From NCBI GenBank assembly GCA_902789835.1, contig CADAPN010000030.1:1-15289 (forward strand): 15,289 nucleotides of DNA, given 5' to 3'. The stretch comes from Oscillospiraceae bacterium (GTDB lineage Bacteria; Bacillota_A; Clostridia; Oscillospirales; Oscillospiraceae). The position numbers and the translations under genes are program-made. Below are positions 8,333 through 15,289 of the stretch, piece by piece. How positions within the stretch are numbered: the first letter of the stretch is position 1; every line of letters begins with the position of its first letter. Under the pieces are notes generated by a model. It searched no databases. It was not told the DNA's origin and saw only the letters and a list, made by a program, of their open reading frames with translations.

Positions 8333-8447
8333 ACATAATGCAACCAAATTGTCAACGATTGACGGAAAAGAAACACTATTTTGCCTTGAAATTGTGGCAA
8401 ATGCTCAAAATTTTTCAGATTCAGGCTATTTTTTCGGCAGTTTCATG

Positions 8448-8476
8448 TGGAAAAAAGGGAACCTTTATGCTATACT
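8448..8476 (+). promoter_or_regulatory. Candidate upstream promoter P1 for murA
   Basis: TGGAAA (8448-8453, 4/6 to TTGACA), a 17-nt spacer, and TATACT (8471-8476, 5/6 to TATAAT) preceded by TGC, an extended -10. Transcription would start near 8483, giving a leader of about 108 nt. It is in the AT-rich part of the gap and follows the terminator-like hairpin. Confidence 0.5.
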
Positions 8477-8511
8477 GAAAATGCGCTCTTTCGGGCATCC
8501 AATGAATATGC

Positions 8512-8540
8512 TTGCCAATTGAGCGATTCTGTGGTAATAT
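8512..8540 (+). promoter_or_regulatory. Candidate proximal promoter P2 for murA
   Basis: TTGCCA (8512-8517, 5/6 to TTGACA), a 17-nt spacer, and TAATAT (8535-8540, 4/6 to TATAAT) with an extended TGG before it. The predicted start near 8547 would place the 7-bp hairpin at 8549-8568 almost at the 5' end of the mRNA, with a leader of about 44 nt. Confidence 0.5.
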
Positions 8541-8548
8541 ATTTCGCC

Positions 8549-8592
8549 GGTGTTGCCTTGACAACACCAGAGCGAATGGGAAGGTGTTCCAT
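8549..8592 (+). promoter_or_regulatory. Competing hairpins in the murA leader over the RBS
   Basis: GGTGTTG (8549-8555) pairs perfectly with CAACACC (8562-8568), 7 bp with a 6-nt loop. The same AACACC (8563-8568) also pairs perfectly with a second GGTGTT copy (8583-8588), which contains the ribosome binding site (AAGGTG, 8581-8586). The two pairings exclude each other. A third small hairpin, GGAA-GGTG-TTCC (8579-8590), abuts the start codon. The layout fits translational control, but this is inferred from one sequence. Confidence 0.4.
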
Positions 8593-9892
8593 GGATCAGT
8601 ACATTATCCGCGGCGGTGCTACGCTGCACGGCGAAGTTGAAATCAGCGGTGCGAAGAACGCGGCAGTCGCGATTATTCCGGCGGCACTCCTGGTAAAGGG
8701 TGTGTGCCGGATTGAGAATATCCCGCAAATCAGCGATACCGATACCCTGCTTACCATCCTGACCCAGCTGGGGGCGCGGGTCAGTTACCTGAATAAAAGC
8801 ACAATTGAAATTGACTGCACCGATACACGGTATCAGGATGCCCCCTATGACCTGATGCGTAAAATCCGCGCCTCCTACTATCTGATCGGGTCCATGCTTG
8901 GACGCTTCGGCAGTGCGAAAACCACAATGCCGGGCGGCTGCAATTTCGGCGTGCGGCCGATTGATCAGCATATCAAGGGCATGCGGGCCCTCGGGGCAGA
9001 GATCAGCGTGAAAAACGGTTTCGTGTACGCCGACACCATAGACGGCAGACTTCACGGGGCCAGGATTTATCTGGACAAGGTCTCCGTCGGCGCAACGATG
9101 AACATCATGATCGCGGCCGTCCTCGCGGAGGGCAGAACCATCATTGAAAACGCCGCGAGAGAGCCGCATATCGTGGACCTTGCAAACTTCCTCAACTCCA
9201 TGGGAGCGGATGTGCGCGGGGCCGGTACCGACACCATCAAAATCAACGGGGTGGAAGAGCTGCACGGCGGCTCCTACACGATTATCCCGGACCAGATTGA
9301 AGCGGGCACCTATATGGTTGCCGCGGCCGCCACGGGCGGAGAGGTCCTGATCAAAAACATCATCCCCAAGCACATGGAAGGCATCAGCGCAAAGCTGCGC
9401 GAGACCGGAACCGTGGTTGAGGAGTATGAAGAAGCGCTTCTGGTCAAGGGACCGACCACGCTGCGCCGCATCAATCTCAAGACCATGCCGTATCCGGGCT
9501 TTCCGACGGATATGCAGCCGCAGTTCGGCGTGCTGCTCTGCCTGGCAAACGGGACCTCGGTCATCACCGAGGGAATCTATGACAACCGCTTCAAATATGT
9601 CAACGAGCTGCGCAAAATGGGGGCGGAAATCCAGGTGGACGGCCGTGTGGCCGTGATCGACGGAGGCCGAAGACTCACGGGCGCGCCGGTGCATGCCTGC
9701 GATCTGCGTGCAGGCGCGGCGATGGTCATTGCGGGCATGGTCGCCTCCGGTGAGACCGAGATTGACGATATCCACTTCATCGAGCGCGGATATGAGCGCT
9801 TCGTGGAGAAGCTGAATGCATTGGGAGCGGATATCCGCGTGCATTACGACGAAGAAGACGCCTACACGGCGAGAACTTTTTCTGTCTCCTGA
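8591..9892 (+). CDS. murA: UDP-N-acetylglucosamine 1-carboxyvinyltransferase (MurA)
   Basis: Cytoplasmic enzyme of the first committed step of peptidoglycan synthesis: transfers enolpyruvyl from phosphoenolpyruvate to UDP-GlcNAc, and is the fosfomycin target. The 433 residues fit the family (about 420-435). Lys22 and Asn23 in SGAKNAA, the catalytic-loop Cys117 in [12 protein letters not shown] (Cys115 in E. coli numbering; Cys predicts fosfomycin sensitivity) and Asp307 in FPTDMQPQ are all present. I chose the ATG at 8591 because homology starts at MDQYIIRGG and AAGGTG lies just upstream; the frame stays open back to a GTG at 8447, but that extension is not MurA-like. Firmicutes often carry two murA paralogues; which one this is cannot be told here. 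The stop overlaps the rlmH start by one base (TGATG). Confidence 0.97.
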   Translation: MDQYIIRGGATLHGEVEISGAKNAAVAIIPAALLVKGVCRIENIPQISDTDTLLTILTQLGARVSYLNKSTIEIDCTDTRYQDAPYDLMRKIRASYYLIGSMLGRFGSAKTTMPGGCNFGVRPIDQHIKGMRALGAEISVKNGFVYADTIDGRLHGARIYLDKVSVGATMNIMIAAVLAEGRTIIENAAREPHIVDLANFLNSMGADVRGAGTDTIKINGVEELHGGSYTIIPDQIEAGTYMVAAAATGGEVLIKNIIPKHMEGISAKLRETGTVVEEYEEALLVKGPTTLRRINLKTMPYPGFPTDMQPQFGVLLCLANGTSVITEGIYDNRFKYVNELRKMGAEIQVDGRVAVIDGGRRLTGAPVHACDLRAGAAMVIAGMVASGETEIDDIHFIERGYERFVEKLNALGADIRVHYDEEDAYTARTFSVS

Positions 9893-10374
9893 TGCTGAAC
9901 ATCCGCCTGATCTGCGTCGGAAAGCTGAAAGAGCGGTTCTATGCCGAAGCCGTCGCGGAATATGCCAAGCGGCTGGGTGCTTTCTGCCGTCTCGAAGTGA
10001 TTGAGCTTGCGGAGGAACGCCTCGGAGAGAATCCCTCTGCCGCGGAGCTTGAAGCGGCCTTGAACAGAGAAGCGGAACAGATTGAAAAAAAGCTGCTGAA
10101 GGACGGAACAATCGTCTGTCTTTGCGTTGAAGGAGGACAGATGGACAGCGAAGCCTTTGCAGGGCTGCTGACCCGGACGGAGAATTCCGGAAGACCGCGT
10201 CTGAGCTTTGTGATCGGCGGTTCCTTCGGCCTGGCACAGAAACTGAAGGATCGAGCGGACCTTCGCCTGAGTATGTCGAAAATGACCTTTCCCCACCATC
10301 TTGCCCGCGTTATGCTGCTGGAGCAGATCTATCGCGGGTTTCAGATCAAGGAAGGGTCCAGATACCACAAATAA
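9892..10374 (+). CDS. rlmH: 23S rRNA pseudouridine(1915)-N3-methyltransferase (RlmH)
   Basis: SPOUT-class methyltransferase that uses S-adenosylmethionine to methylate pseudouridine 1915 in helix 69 of 23S rRNA on the assembled 70S ribosome; acts as a homodimer. The 160 residues match the family length. Signature segments are present: start [14 protein letters not shown], the cofactor-loop FVIGGSFG (106-113), the knot region MTFPHHLARVMLLEQIYR (131-148), and the very C-terminal RYHK (157-160) typical of RlmH. The start codon overlaps the murA stop by one base, so expression is probably coupled to murA, and I see no separate strong Shine-Dalgarno site at this start. Confidence 0.97.
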   Translation: MLNIRLICVGKLKERFYAEAVAEYAKRLGAFCRLEVIELAEERLGENPSAAELEAALNREAEQIEKKLLKDGTIVCLCVEGGQMDSEAFAGLLTRTENSGRPRLSFVIGGSFGLAQKLKDRADLRLSMSKMTFPHHLARVMLLEQIYRGFQIKEGSRYHK

Positions 10375-10398
10375 AACAACAAACGCGGGAGGAATGAA

Positions 10399-12129
10399 AT
10401 GCACACATTCATGGAAGAGTATCAGCGCTGGCTGGACAGCCCGGCGCTCAGCGAACAGGAATGGGCAGAACTCAACGCCATTTCGGGCGACGAAAAAGAA
10501 ATCCGGGAGAGATTCTATGCCCCGCTGGAATTCGGTACCGCCGGACTGCGCGGCACCATGAAAACCGGCCTGCACAACATGAATATCCACATCATTCGCC
10601 ATGCAACACAGGCCTTCGCCGATGTCATCTGCGCCGAAGGAGAGACGGCCAAGAAGAAGGGCATCGTCATTGCGCATGACTGCCGTCTCAACGGCCGCCA
10701 GTTTGCTGAAGAGGCCGCGGCGGTGATGGCGGCGAACGGAATCTATGTCCGCATTTTCGACGCACTGCGTCCGACTCCGGAGCTGAGCTTTGCCGTGCGC
10801 TACTACGGCGCAACCGCGGGCCTCAATGTCACTGCGAGCCACAACCCGAAGGAGTACAACGGGTATAAGGTCTACTGGTCCGACGGCGCACAGCTGCCTC
10901 CGCAGCATGCCGACGCAATCGCAAAGCGCATGTCGGAGACGGATCTGTTTACCTGCTTCAAGACCTGCAACTATGAAGAGGCTGTCAAGAACGGACAGAT
11001 CGCCGTGATCGGCGAAGAGACCGACGAGGCCTTCCTGGGGAAGGTCATGCAGCAGGCCATCAATCCCGATGCGGTCAAGGCAGTGGCGGACGAGTTCCGC
11101 ATTGTCTATACGCCGTTCCACGGCTGCGGCCACAAGCTGGTTCCCGAAGCGCTGAAGCGCCTGGGAATGAAACACATCTACCCGGTCCCCGAGCAGATGG
11201 TCATTGACGGCAATTTCCCGACGGTGGTAAGCCCGAACCCGGAGAATCCGGAAGGCTTCTACCTCGCAGTCGATCTGGCCAAGAAGGTGGACAGCGATCT
11301 CATCATCGGCACGGACCCCGACTCCGACCGCGTGGGAACCATGGTCCGCAATGCCGACGGCGAGTATGTCACCATCACCGGCAACCAGATGGGCGTCCTG
11401 CTGCTGGACTACATCATCCAGGCACGTAAAACAACCGGCTCGATGCCGGAGCACCCCGGAACCATGTGCAGCCTGGTGTCCACACCGATGGCACGCACCG
11501 TGGCGGAGGCCAACAACGTTCACTTTGAAGATACCTTCACCGGCTTCAAGTTTATGGCCGAGAGAATCGCCACCTGGGAAGCAGCCCACAGCTTCAACTA
11601 CATTTTCGCTTTTGAAGAGAGCTACGGCTATATGGTCGGCGACTATGTGCGTGACAAGGATGCCGTGACGATCTCCATGCTGATCGCCGAGATGGCGGCC
11701 TGGTATCATGCAAAGGGCATGACGCTGCTGGATGCGATGCACGCGCTTTACGAAAAGTACGGCTGGTACATGGAGAAGACGCTGAACCTGGTGATGCCGG
11801 GCGTTGACGGATTGGAAAAAATGCAGAATCTGATGAAGAAGCTGCGCGGCAATCCGCCCACCAGCATCGGCGGCACCGAGGTAATCCGGCTGCGTGACTA
11901 CAAGGACGGCACAATCAACGTCATGGGTCTCGGCAAGGTTGACAGGACGCCCTATTTCGGATCCAATGTCCTGTATTTCGAGCTTTCCGACGGCAGCATC
12001 TTTATTGTCCGTCCGTCCGGTACCGAGCCGAAGATCAAGGTCTATCTGCTGGTACGCGGAGCGAGTGCCGATGACTGCAAGGCGAAGCTCGGGCGGCTGA
12101 CCGATTACGCAGAGGCACTTGGAAAATGA
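10399..12129 (+). CDS. pgcA: Alpha-phosphoglucomutase/phosphomannomutase family (PgcA-like)
   Basis: Interconverts glucose 1-phosphate and glucose 6-phosphate (possibly also mannose phosphates) by way of a phosphoserine, feeding UDP-glucose, glycogen and cell-envelope sugars. The 576 residues are close to Bacillus PgcA and longer than GlmM or ManB proteins. The early FGTAGLRG motif, catalytic Ser147 in TASHNP, metal loop DPDSDR (306-311), sugar-binding EESYGY (406-411), and phosphate-binding RPSGTEPKIK (538-547) are all intact. A strong GGGAGG (10387-10392) lies 6 nt before the ATG, 24 nt after rlmH. The final ATGA overlaps the start of the next gene by 4 nt. Sugar specificity between glucose and mannose cannot be settled from these motifs; glucose is more likely given the length class. 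Confidence 0.92.
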   Translation: MHTFMEEYQRWLDSPALSEQEWAELNAISGDEKEIRERFYAPLEFGTAGLRGTMKTGLHNMNIHIIRHATQAFADVICAEGETAKKKGIVIAHDCRLNGRQFAEEAAAVMAANGIYVRIFDALRPTPELSFAVRYYGATAGLNVTASHNPKEYNGYKVYWSDGAQLPPQHADAIAKRMSETDLFTCFKTCNYEEAVKNGQIAVIGEETDEAFLGKVMQQAINPDAVKAVADEFRIVYTPFHGCGHKLVPEALKRLGMKHIYPVPEQMVIDGNFPTVVSPNPENPEGFYLAVDLAKKVDSDLIIGTDPDSDRVGTMVRNADGEYVTITGNQMGVLLLDYIIQARKTTGSMPEHPGTMCSLVSTPMARTVAEANNVHFEDTFTGFKFMAERIATWEAAHSFNYIFAFEESYGYMVGDYVRDKDAVTISMLIAEMAAWYHAKGMTLLDAMHALYEKYGWYMEKTLNLVMPGVDGLEKMQNLMKKLRGNPPTSIGGTEVIRLRDYKDGTINVMGLGKVDRTPYFGSNVLYFELSDGSIFIVRPSGTEPKIKVYLLVRGASADDCKAKLGRLTDYAEALGK

Positions 12130-12665
12130 AATTACTCTCGCTGTTTCTCAGCTTTGCGAAGGTCGGCGTGATGACCTTCGGCGGCGGCTATGCGATGATC
12201 CCGATTCTGGAGCGCGAAATCGTCGACAAGCAGGGATGGGCGAGCAGTGAAGAACTGATGGACTATTACGCCGTGGGTCAGTGTACCCCCGGCGTAATTG
12301 CCGTCAATACAGCTACGTTCATCGGATATAAGGTCGGCGGAATTGCGGGCGGAATTATCGCAACACTGGGTGTGGTGTTCCCGTCTCTAGTGATTATTAC
12401 ACTGATCGCGGGGATCCTGACGAATTTTGCGGACATTCCGGCTGTGAAGAGCGCCTTTTCGGCCATCCGTGTCTGCGTCTGCGTCCTGATCTTCAACGCG
12501 GTGCTGAAGCTCTGGAAAGGCGCGGTAAAGGATAAGGGAGCGCTGGCCCTGTTCCTGCTGGTATTCGTGCTCTCGGTCTTCTTTGACATCTCGCCGGTGG
12601 TATTCGTGCTGCTCTGCGCGGCGGCGGGAATCGTTCTGACACGGATGGGGGTGCGGGGCAAATGA
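12126..12665 (+). CDS. Chromate transporter family half-protein, first of pair
   Basis: Short-chain CHR family membrane protein (179 residues, one CHR domain), which normally works as a heteropair with a second half-protein. It has the family motifs FGGG at 18-21 and TPG at 54-56 (QCTPGVIAVN), followed by hydrophobic helices. Some family members export chromate, but in many anaerobes the physiological substrate is unknown, so the name should not be taken as function. Its ATG overlaps the phosphoglucomutase stop (ATGA), and its own stop overlaps the next start the same way, so the three genes are tightly coupled. Confidence 0.9.
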   Translation: MKLLSLFLSFAKVGVMTFGGGYAMIPILEREIVDKQGWASSEELMDYYAVGQCTPGVIAVNTATFIGYKVGGIAGGIIATLGVVFPSLVIITLIAGILTNFADIPAVKSAFSAIRVCVCVLIFNAVLKLWKGAVKDKGALALFLLVFVLSVFFDISPVVFVLLCAAAGIVLTRMGVRGK

Positions 12666-13246
12666 TTCTTTTTCGGCTTTTCTGGGAATTCTTTAAGACC
12701 GGACTCTTCGCCGTAGGCGGAGGCATGGCCACGCTTCCATTCCTGTATGATATGAGCACCCGGACCGGCTGGTTCACGCAGGCAAAGCTTGCGGATATGA
12801 TCGCGGTGTCCGAGTCGACGCCCGGCCCCATCGGCGTCAATATGGCGACGTATGTGGGATTTGAAACCGCCGGGATTCCGGGAGCGGTGATCGCAACGCT
12901 GGGCCTTATCTGCCCGTCGATAATCATCATCCTGATTATCGCGCGGGTGCTGAAGCAGTTTCGCGAAAACAAGACGGTGGATGCGGCCTTCTACGGACTT
13001 CGGCCCTGCTCCATCGCCCTGATCGCGGCCGCGGGGCTTCTGGTGGCAAAAATAACATTCCTGGACACGGAAGCACTGGAGCTTGGGAGCGGAATCGCGG
13101 CGTTTGCGGGACTGTTCCGCTGGAAGGCGGTGGCACTGGCGGCCGTGCTGCTTGTTGCGACACGGGGCGTCAAGGCGCTCAAAAAACTGCACCCCGTCGT
13201 ATTTATCGCGGCATCGGCCGTGATCGGTATCCTGTTTTCCTTTTGA
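12662..13246 (+). CDS. Chromate transporter family half-protein, second of pair
   Basis: Second single-domain CHR protein, 194 residues, paralogous to its neighbour: both have K-x-G near residues 12-14, a GGG motif (19-21), TPGP (53-56), G-x-N-x-AT, and an ATLG stretch leading to PS. Duplicate half-genes in tandem match the known two-gene form of this family, in which the halves have opposite membrane topology. It starts inside the stop of its partner (ATGA overlap), which favours equal production of the two halves. It is followed 16 nt later by phoH, whose ribosome binding site overlaps its stop codon. Substrate unknown. Confidence 0.9.
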   Translation: MILFRLFWEFFKTGLFAVGGGMATLPFLYDMSTRTGWFTQAKLADMIAVSESTPGPIGVNMATYVGFETAGIPGAVIATLGLICPSIIIILIIARVLKQFRENKTVDAAFYGLRPCSIALIAAAGLLVAKITFLDTEALELGSGIAAFAGLFRWKAVALAAVLLVATRGVKALKKLHPVVFIAASAVIGILFSF

Positions 13247-13262
13247 GGAGTGAAGAAACCCT

Positions 13263-14369
13263 ATGACAGACAGAAGCATCCAGGTCGAGAGAATGGAGCA
13301 CGTGATCAGCGTGTTCGGCTCGTTTGATCAGAACCTGCGGCTCATCGAATCAGAGCTCAGCGTGAAGATTCTGGACAGGGATAACCAGATCCATATCTCC
13401 GGAGAAGAAGAGAACGTGATGCTCGCCGAGAAGGCGATCAACGGACTTCTGGCACTGGCCGCCCGCGGCGAGAGCATCGACGCGCAGAGCGTCCGATACA
13501 TTCTCGGCCTGGTACAGAGCGGCAAGGAAAGTGAAATCCAGAAGCTTGCCGGGGATGTGGTCTGCATCACGGCCAAGGGCAAGCCCATCAAGCCGAAAAC
13601 CCTGGGTCAGAAGGAGTATTGCGACGCGATTGCGAAAAACACCGTGACTCTGGGAATCGGCCCTGCCGGTACGGGCAAGACCTATCTTGCCGTCGCCGCG
13701 GCGGTCGCGGCTTTCCGGGCGGAGAAGGTGAACCGGATCATCCTGACCAGACCCGCGGTGGAAGCGGGGGAGCGGCTCGGCTTTCTTCCGGGAGATCTGC
13801 AGAGCAAGGTCGACCCGTATCTGAGACCGCTCTATGACGCGCTGTTTGACATGCTGGGGGCGGATACCTACCAGAAGTACCTGGAGAAGGGAAACATCGA
13901 GGTCGCGCCGCTGGCCTACATGCGCGGCCGCACCCTGGATGACAGCTTTATTATTCTCGACGAGGCGCAGAACACCTCCCGGGAACAGATGAAAATGTTC
14001 CTGACGAGAATCGGTTTCGGCTCGAAGGTCGTTATCACCGGCGACATCACCCAGATTGACCTGCCGGAAGACAAGGTCAGCGGACTGAAGGTCGCGATGC
14101 AGGTACTGGAAGGCATCGACGACATTGCCGTCTGCACCCTGACCGGGGCGGACGTGGTCCGGCACCGCCTGGTCCAGAAAATCATCGAGGCCTATGAGGT
14201 CTATGAAAAGCAGCATCCTTCAAACGATGGCGCAAAGGCGCAGAAGAGCGGCGAACGGAATCAGAACGGCAGAACGGGGAACCGTTCATCCGGCGGACAG
14301 AATCCGGTGACCAGACGCCCCGGCGCCAGAAGTGCCGGACAGAACGGAAGGAGACGCGGCCATGCATGA
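13263..14369 (+). CDS. phoH: PhoH-family ATPase
   Basis: Cytoplasmic P-loop ATPase related to the N-terminal half of superfamily 1 helicases. The family is linked to RNA metabolism and is commonly next to ybeY; its exact role is not settled. The 368 residues comprise a KH-like N-terminal domain (about 1-85), then the ATPase with Walker A GPAGTGKT (133-140, Lys139) and Walker B FIILDEAQN (229-237, Asp233/Glu234), with GDITQIDLP just after. The family core ends near residue 316; about 52 extra C-terminal residues are Arg/Gly/Asn/Gln-rich and look disordered. GAGGAG (13245-13250) overlaps the upstream stop and is 12 nt from the ATG, a rather long spacing. The 3' end overlaps ybeY by 8 nt. Confidence 0.95.
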   Translation: MTDRSIQVERMEHVISVFGSFDQNLRLIESELSVKILDRDNQIHISGEEENVMLAEKAINGLLALAARGESIDAQSVRYILGLVQSGKESEIQKLAGDVVCITAKGKPIKPKTLGQKEYCDAIAKNTVTLGIGPAGTGKTYLAVAAAVAAFRAEKVNRIILTRPAVEAGERLGFLPGDLQSKVDPYLRPLYDALFDMLGADTYQKYLEKGNIEVAPLAYMRGRTLDDSFIILDEAQNTSREQMKMFLTRIGFGSKVVITGDITQIDLPEDKVSGLKVAMQVLEGIDDIAVCTLTGADVVRHRLVQKIIEAYEVYEKQHPSNDGAKAQKSGERNQNGRTGNRSSGGQNPVTRRPGARSAGQNGRRRGHA

Positions 14370-14841
14370 AATTGAAGTCAGCAGAGAGGTGAAGAACCTC
14401 GGCCACCGAAACGCGGCCGCACTGATCCGCAAGGCGGCGGAAAAGGCGCTTGCGGCGGAACAGGTGCAGGTGCCCTGCCTCATCAGCGTCATGCTGACGG
14501 ATGCGGAGGGAATCCACCGGGTGAACCGGGAGTTTCGCGGGGTTGATCGGGAGACGGACGTGCTGTCCTTCCCGCTGAACGAACTGACCCCGGGCGCATT
14601 TGACCCGGAGGCCTGTGAGCGCGACTGGGAAACCGGCGCGGTGATGCTGGGCGATATGATGATTTCGATCCCCGCCTGTGAAAAACAGGGGGAGGAATTC
14701 GGCCACGGCTTCGAGCGGGAAATCCAGTATCTGACGGTCCATTCCGTCCTGCATCTGCTGGGTTATGACCATGTGGATGAAGGGGAGCAGAAAAGACAGA
14801 TGCGCGCCCGGGAGAAGGCCATTATGGGCGATCGGGACTGA
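14362..14841 (+). CDS. ybeY: Endoribonuclease YbeY, rRNA maturation factor
   Basis: Zinc-dependent single-strand RNase involved in 16S rRNA 3'-end maturation and ribosome quality control, acting with Era. The 159 residues contain the metal-binding motif HSVLHLLGYDH with His127, His131 and His137, and the conserved RETDVLSFPL (63-72). I chose the ATG at 14362, which has AAGGAG (14348-14353) 8 nt upstream and gives a normal N-terminus; the frame is open from a GTG at 14332 but that start lacks a suitable site. It overlaps the phoH stop by 8 nt, implying coupling. Confidence 0.96.
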   Translation: MHEIEVSREVKNLGHRNAAALIRKAAEKALAAEQVQVPCLISVMLTDAEGIHRVNREFRGVDRETDVLSFPLNELTPGAFDPEACERDWETGAVMLGDMMISIPACEKQGEEFGHGFEREIQYLTVHSVLHLLGYDHVDEGEQKRQMRAREKAIMGDRD

Positions 14842-14853
14842 GGTTCAAAGAGG

Positions 14854-14886
14854 CGGCTGCCCGGAAAAAAGTATGCCGGACAGCCG
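14854..14886 (+). other. Stable hairpin between ybeY and era
   Basis: CGGCTG (14854-14859) pairs with CAGCCG (14881-14886); after a single C/A mismatch, CCGG (14861-14864) pairs with CCGG (14876-14879), around an 11-nt A-rich loop. Ten pairs, nearly all G-C, make it stable. It is followed by GTACAACATACAGG with no U-run, so it is not a standard intrinsic terminator; an RNA-processing site or an mRNA end stabiliser is possible. Confidence 0.5.
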
Positions 14887-14915
14887 GTACAACATACAGG
14901 GGAACGGAGAAGAGA

Positions 14916-15289
14916 ATGAAGACTGAACCGGTAACAAAGAGCGCGATGATCACCATCTGCGGCAGACCGAACGTGGGAAAATCCACTCTCACGAACGCTC
15001 TGGTCGGGGAAAAAATCGCCATTGTCTCCAATAAGCCGCAGACAACCCGCAACCGGATCACCGCGATTGTGAGCCGCGGTGAAACCCAGTTTGTCCTGAT
15101 GGACACACCGGGCTTTCATAAGCCGCGCACCAAACTCGGCGATTATATGGTCAACGTTGTGCGTGAGAGTGTCGCGGATGTGGACGGCGTGCTGCTGGTG
15201 GTGGAGCCGATCCCGGCCATCGGGCCGCAGGAAGAGGCGCTGATCGCCAGAATCGAAGAACAGAAGCTGCCGGCGATTCTCGTAATCAA
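14916..15289 (+). CDS. era: GTPase Era, 3' end cut by window
   Basis: Ras-like GTPase that binds the 3' end of 16S rRNA and assists 30S subunit assembly. Only the first 124 complete codons are visible, covering most of the GTPase domain; the KH RNA-binding domain lies beyond the window. The P-loop GRPNVGKS (16-23), switch I QTTRNRI (42-48) and G3 DTPGFHKP (63-70) are diagnostic of Era rather than Der or MnmE. GGAGA (14906-14910) lies 5 nt before the ATG. The 74-nt gap after ybeY contains only the hairpin; dgkA and cdd, common at this spot in Firmicutes, are absent. Confidence 0.97.
   Translation, partial: MKTEPVTKSAMITICGRPNVGKSTLTNALVGEKIAIVSNKPQTTRNRITAIVSRGETQFVLMDTPGFHKPRTKLGDYMVNVVRESVADVDGVLLVVEPIPAIGPQEEALIARIEEQKLPAILVI

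Larger units (their letters stand above)
8274..8590 (+). promoter_or_regulatory. Intergenic control region before murA (317 nt)
   Basis: Non-coding stretch, clearly more AT-rich than its surroundings from about 8335 to 8480. In order it holds the terminator-like hairpin, a short inverted repeat GTCAA-CGA-TTGAC (8351-8363), an inverted repeat TTTGCC-N10-GGCAAA (8380-8401), a first promoter candidate (8448-8476) with a small palindrome AAAGG-GAA-CCTTT (8454-8466) in its spacer, a second promoter candidate (8512-8540), and a leader with competing hairpins (8549-8592). I see no convincing gene in it. Confidence 0.7.

Noticed and set aside
8290..8478. Small open frame of 62 codons in the gap before murA
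   Set aside because: It has no ribosome binding site and unusual composition, and it covers the hairpin, inverted repeats and promoter elements.
8558..8563. Perfect TTGACA just before murA
   Set aside because: There is no -10 at 16-18 nt downstream; that position is the ribosome binding site and start codon. It lies in the loop and arm of the leader hairpin.
8447..8590. Possible upstream GTG start extending MurA by 48 residues
   Set aside because: The extension runs through the promoter candidates and leader, is not MurA-like, and MurA homology with Lys22/Asn23 numbering fits the ATG at 8591.
8465..11742. Two very long antisense open frames opposite murA, rlmH and the phosphoglucomutase
   Set aside because: The + strand genes have intact catalytic motifs; the antisense products have no recognisable domains and overlap each other.
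14332..14361. GTG start extending YbeY by 10 residues
   Set aside because: The ATG at 14362 has a well-spaced AAGGAG and gives the normal YbeY N-terminus.

Overview
The window is GC-rich (high fifties by eye, not computed) chromosomal DNA, all of it read on the + strand. The murA, rlmH, phosphoglucomutase, phoH, ybeY and era genes, the strong Shine-Dalgarno sites, and the half-size chromate transporters point to a Firmicute. A gut or rumen Clostridia species (Lachnospirales/Oscillospirales type) is the best guess. Most of the genes are tightly packed.

Region 1 (1-8330) is accessory. It starts inside a nonribosomal peptide synthetase with visible order adenylation, carrier, condensation, and no thioesterase. 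A MATE-family exporter follows 6 nt later. After a 90-nt gap come three genes forming a complete partner-switching module: a STAS antagonist, an RsbW/SpoIIAB-like kinase, and a membrane phosphatase with an extracytoplasmic Cache-like sensor, a HAMP domain and a SpoIIE/PP2C catalytic domain. A secreted protein of unknown function ends the run, followed by a terminator-like hairpin. My reading is a small-molecule synthesis and export locus tied to an outside-sensing phospho-switch. No sigma factor is present in the window, so the target of the switch is unknown.

Region 2 (8331-8590) is an AT-rich control region. It holds two promoter candidates and, just before murA, a repeat that can fold in mutually exclusive ways, one of which hides the murA ribosome binding site.

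Region 3 (8591-15289) is a housekeeping run: murA (peptidoglycan precursor), rlmH (23S rRNA methylation), an alpha-phosphoglucomutase, two half-size chromate-transporter-family proteins, phoH, ybeY (RNA maturation) and era (30S assembly GTPase, cut by the window end). Several neighbours overlap by 1 to 8 nt, which suggests translational coupling. A strong hairpin without a U-tract lies between ybeY and era, where many Firmicutes carry dgkA and/or cdd.

No tRNA, rRNA, CRISPR array, insertion sequence or phage gene was seen.
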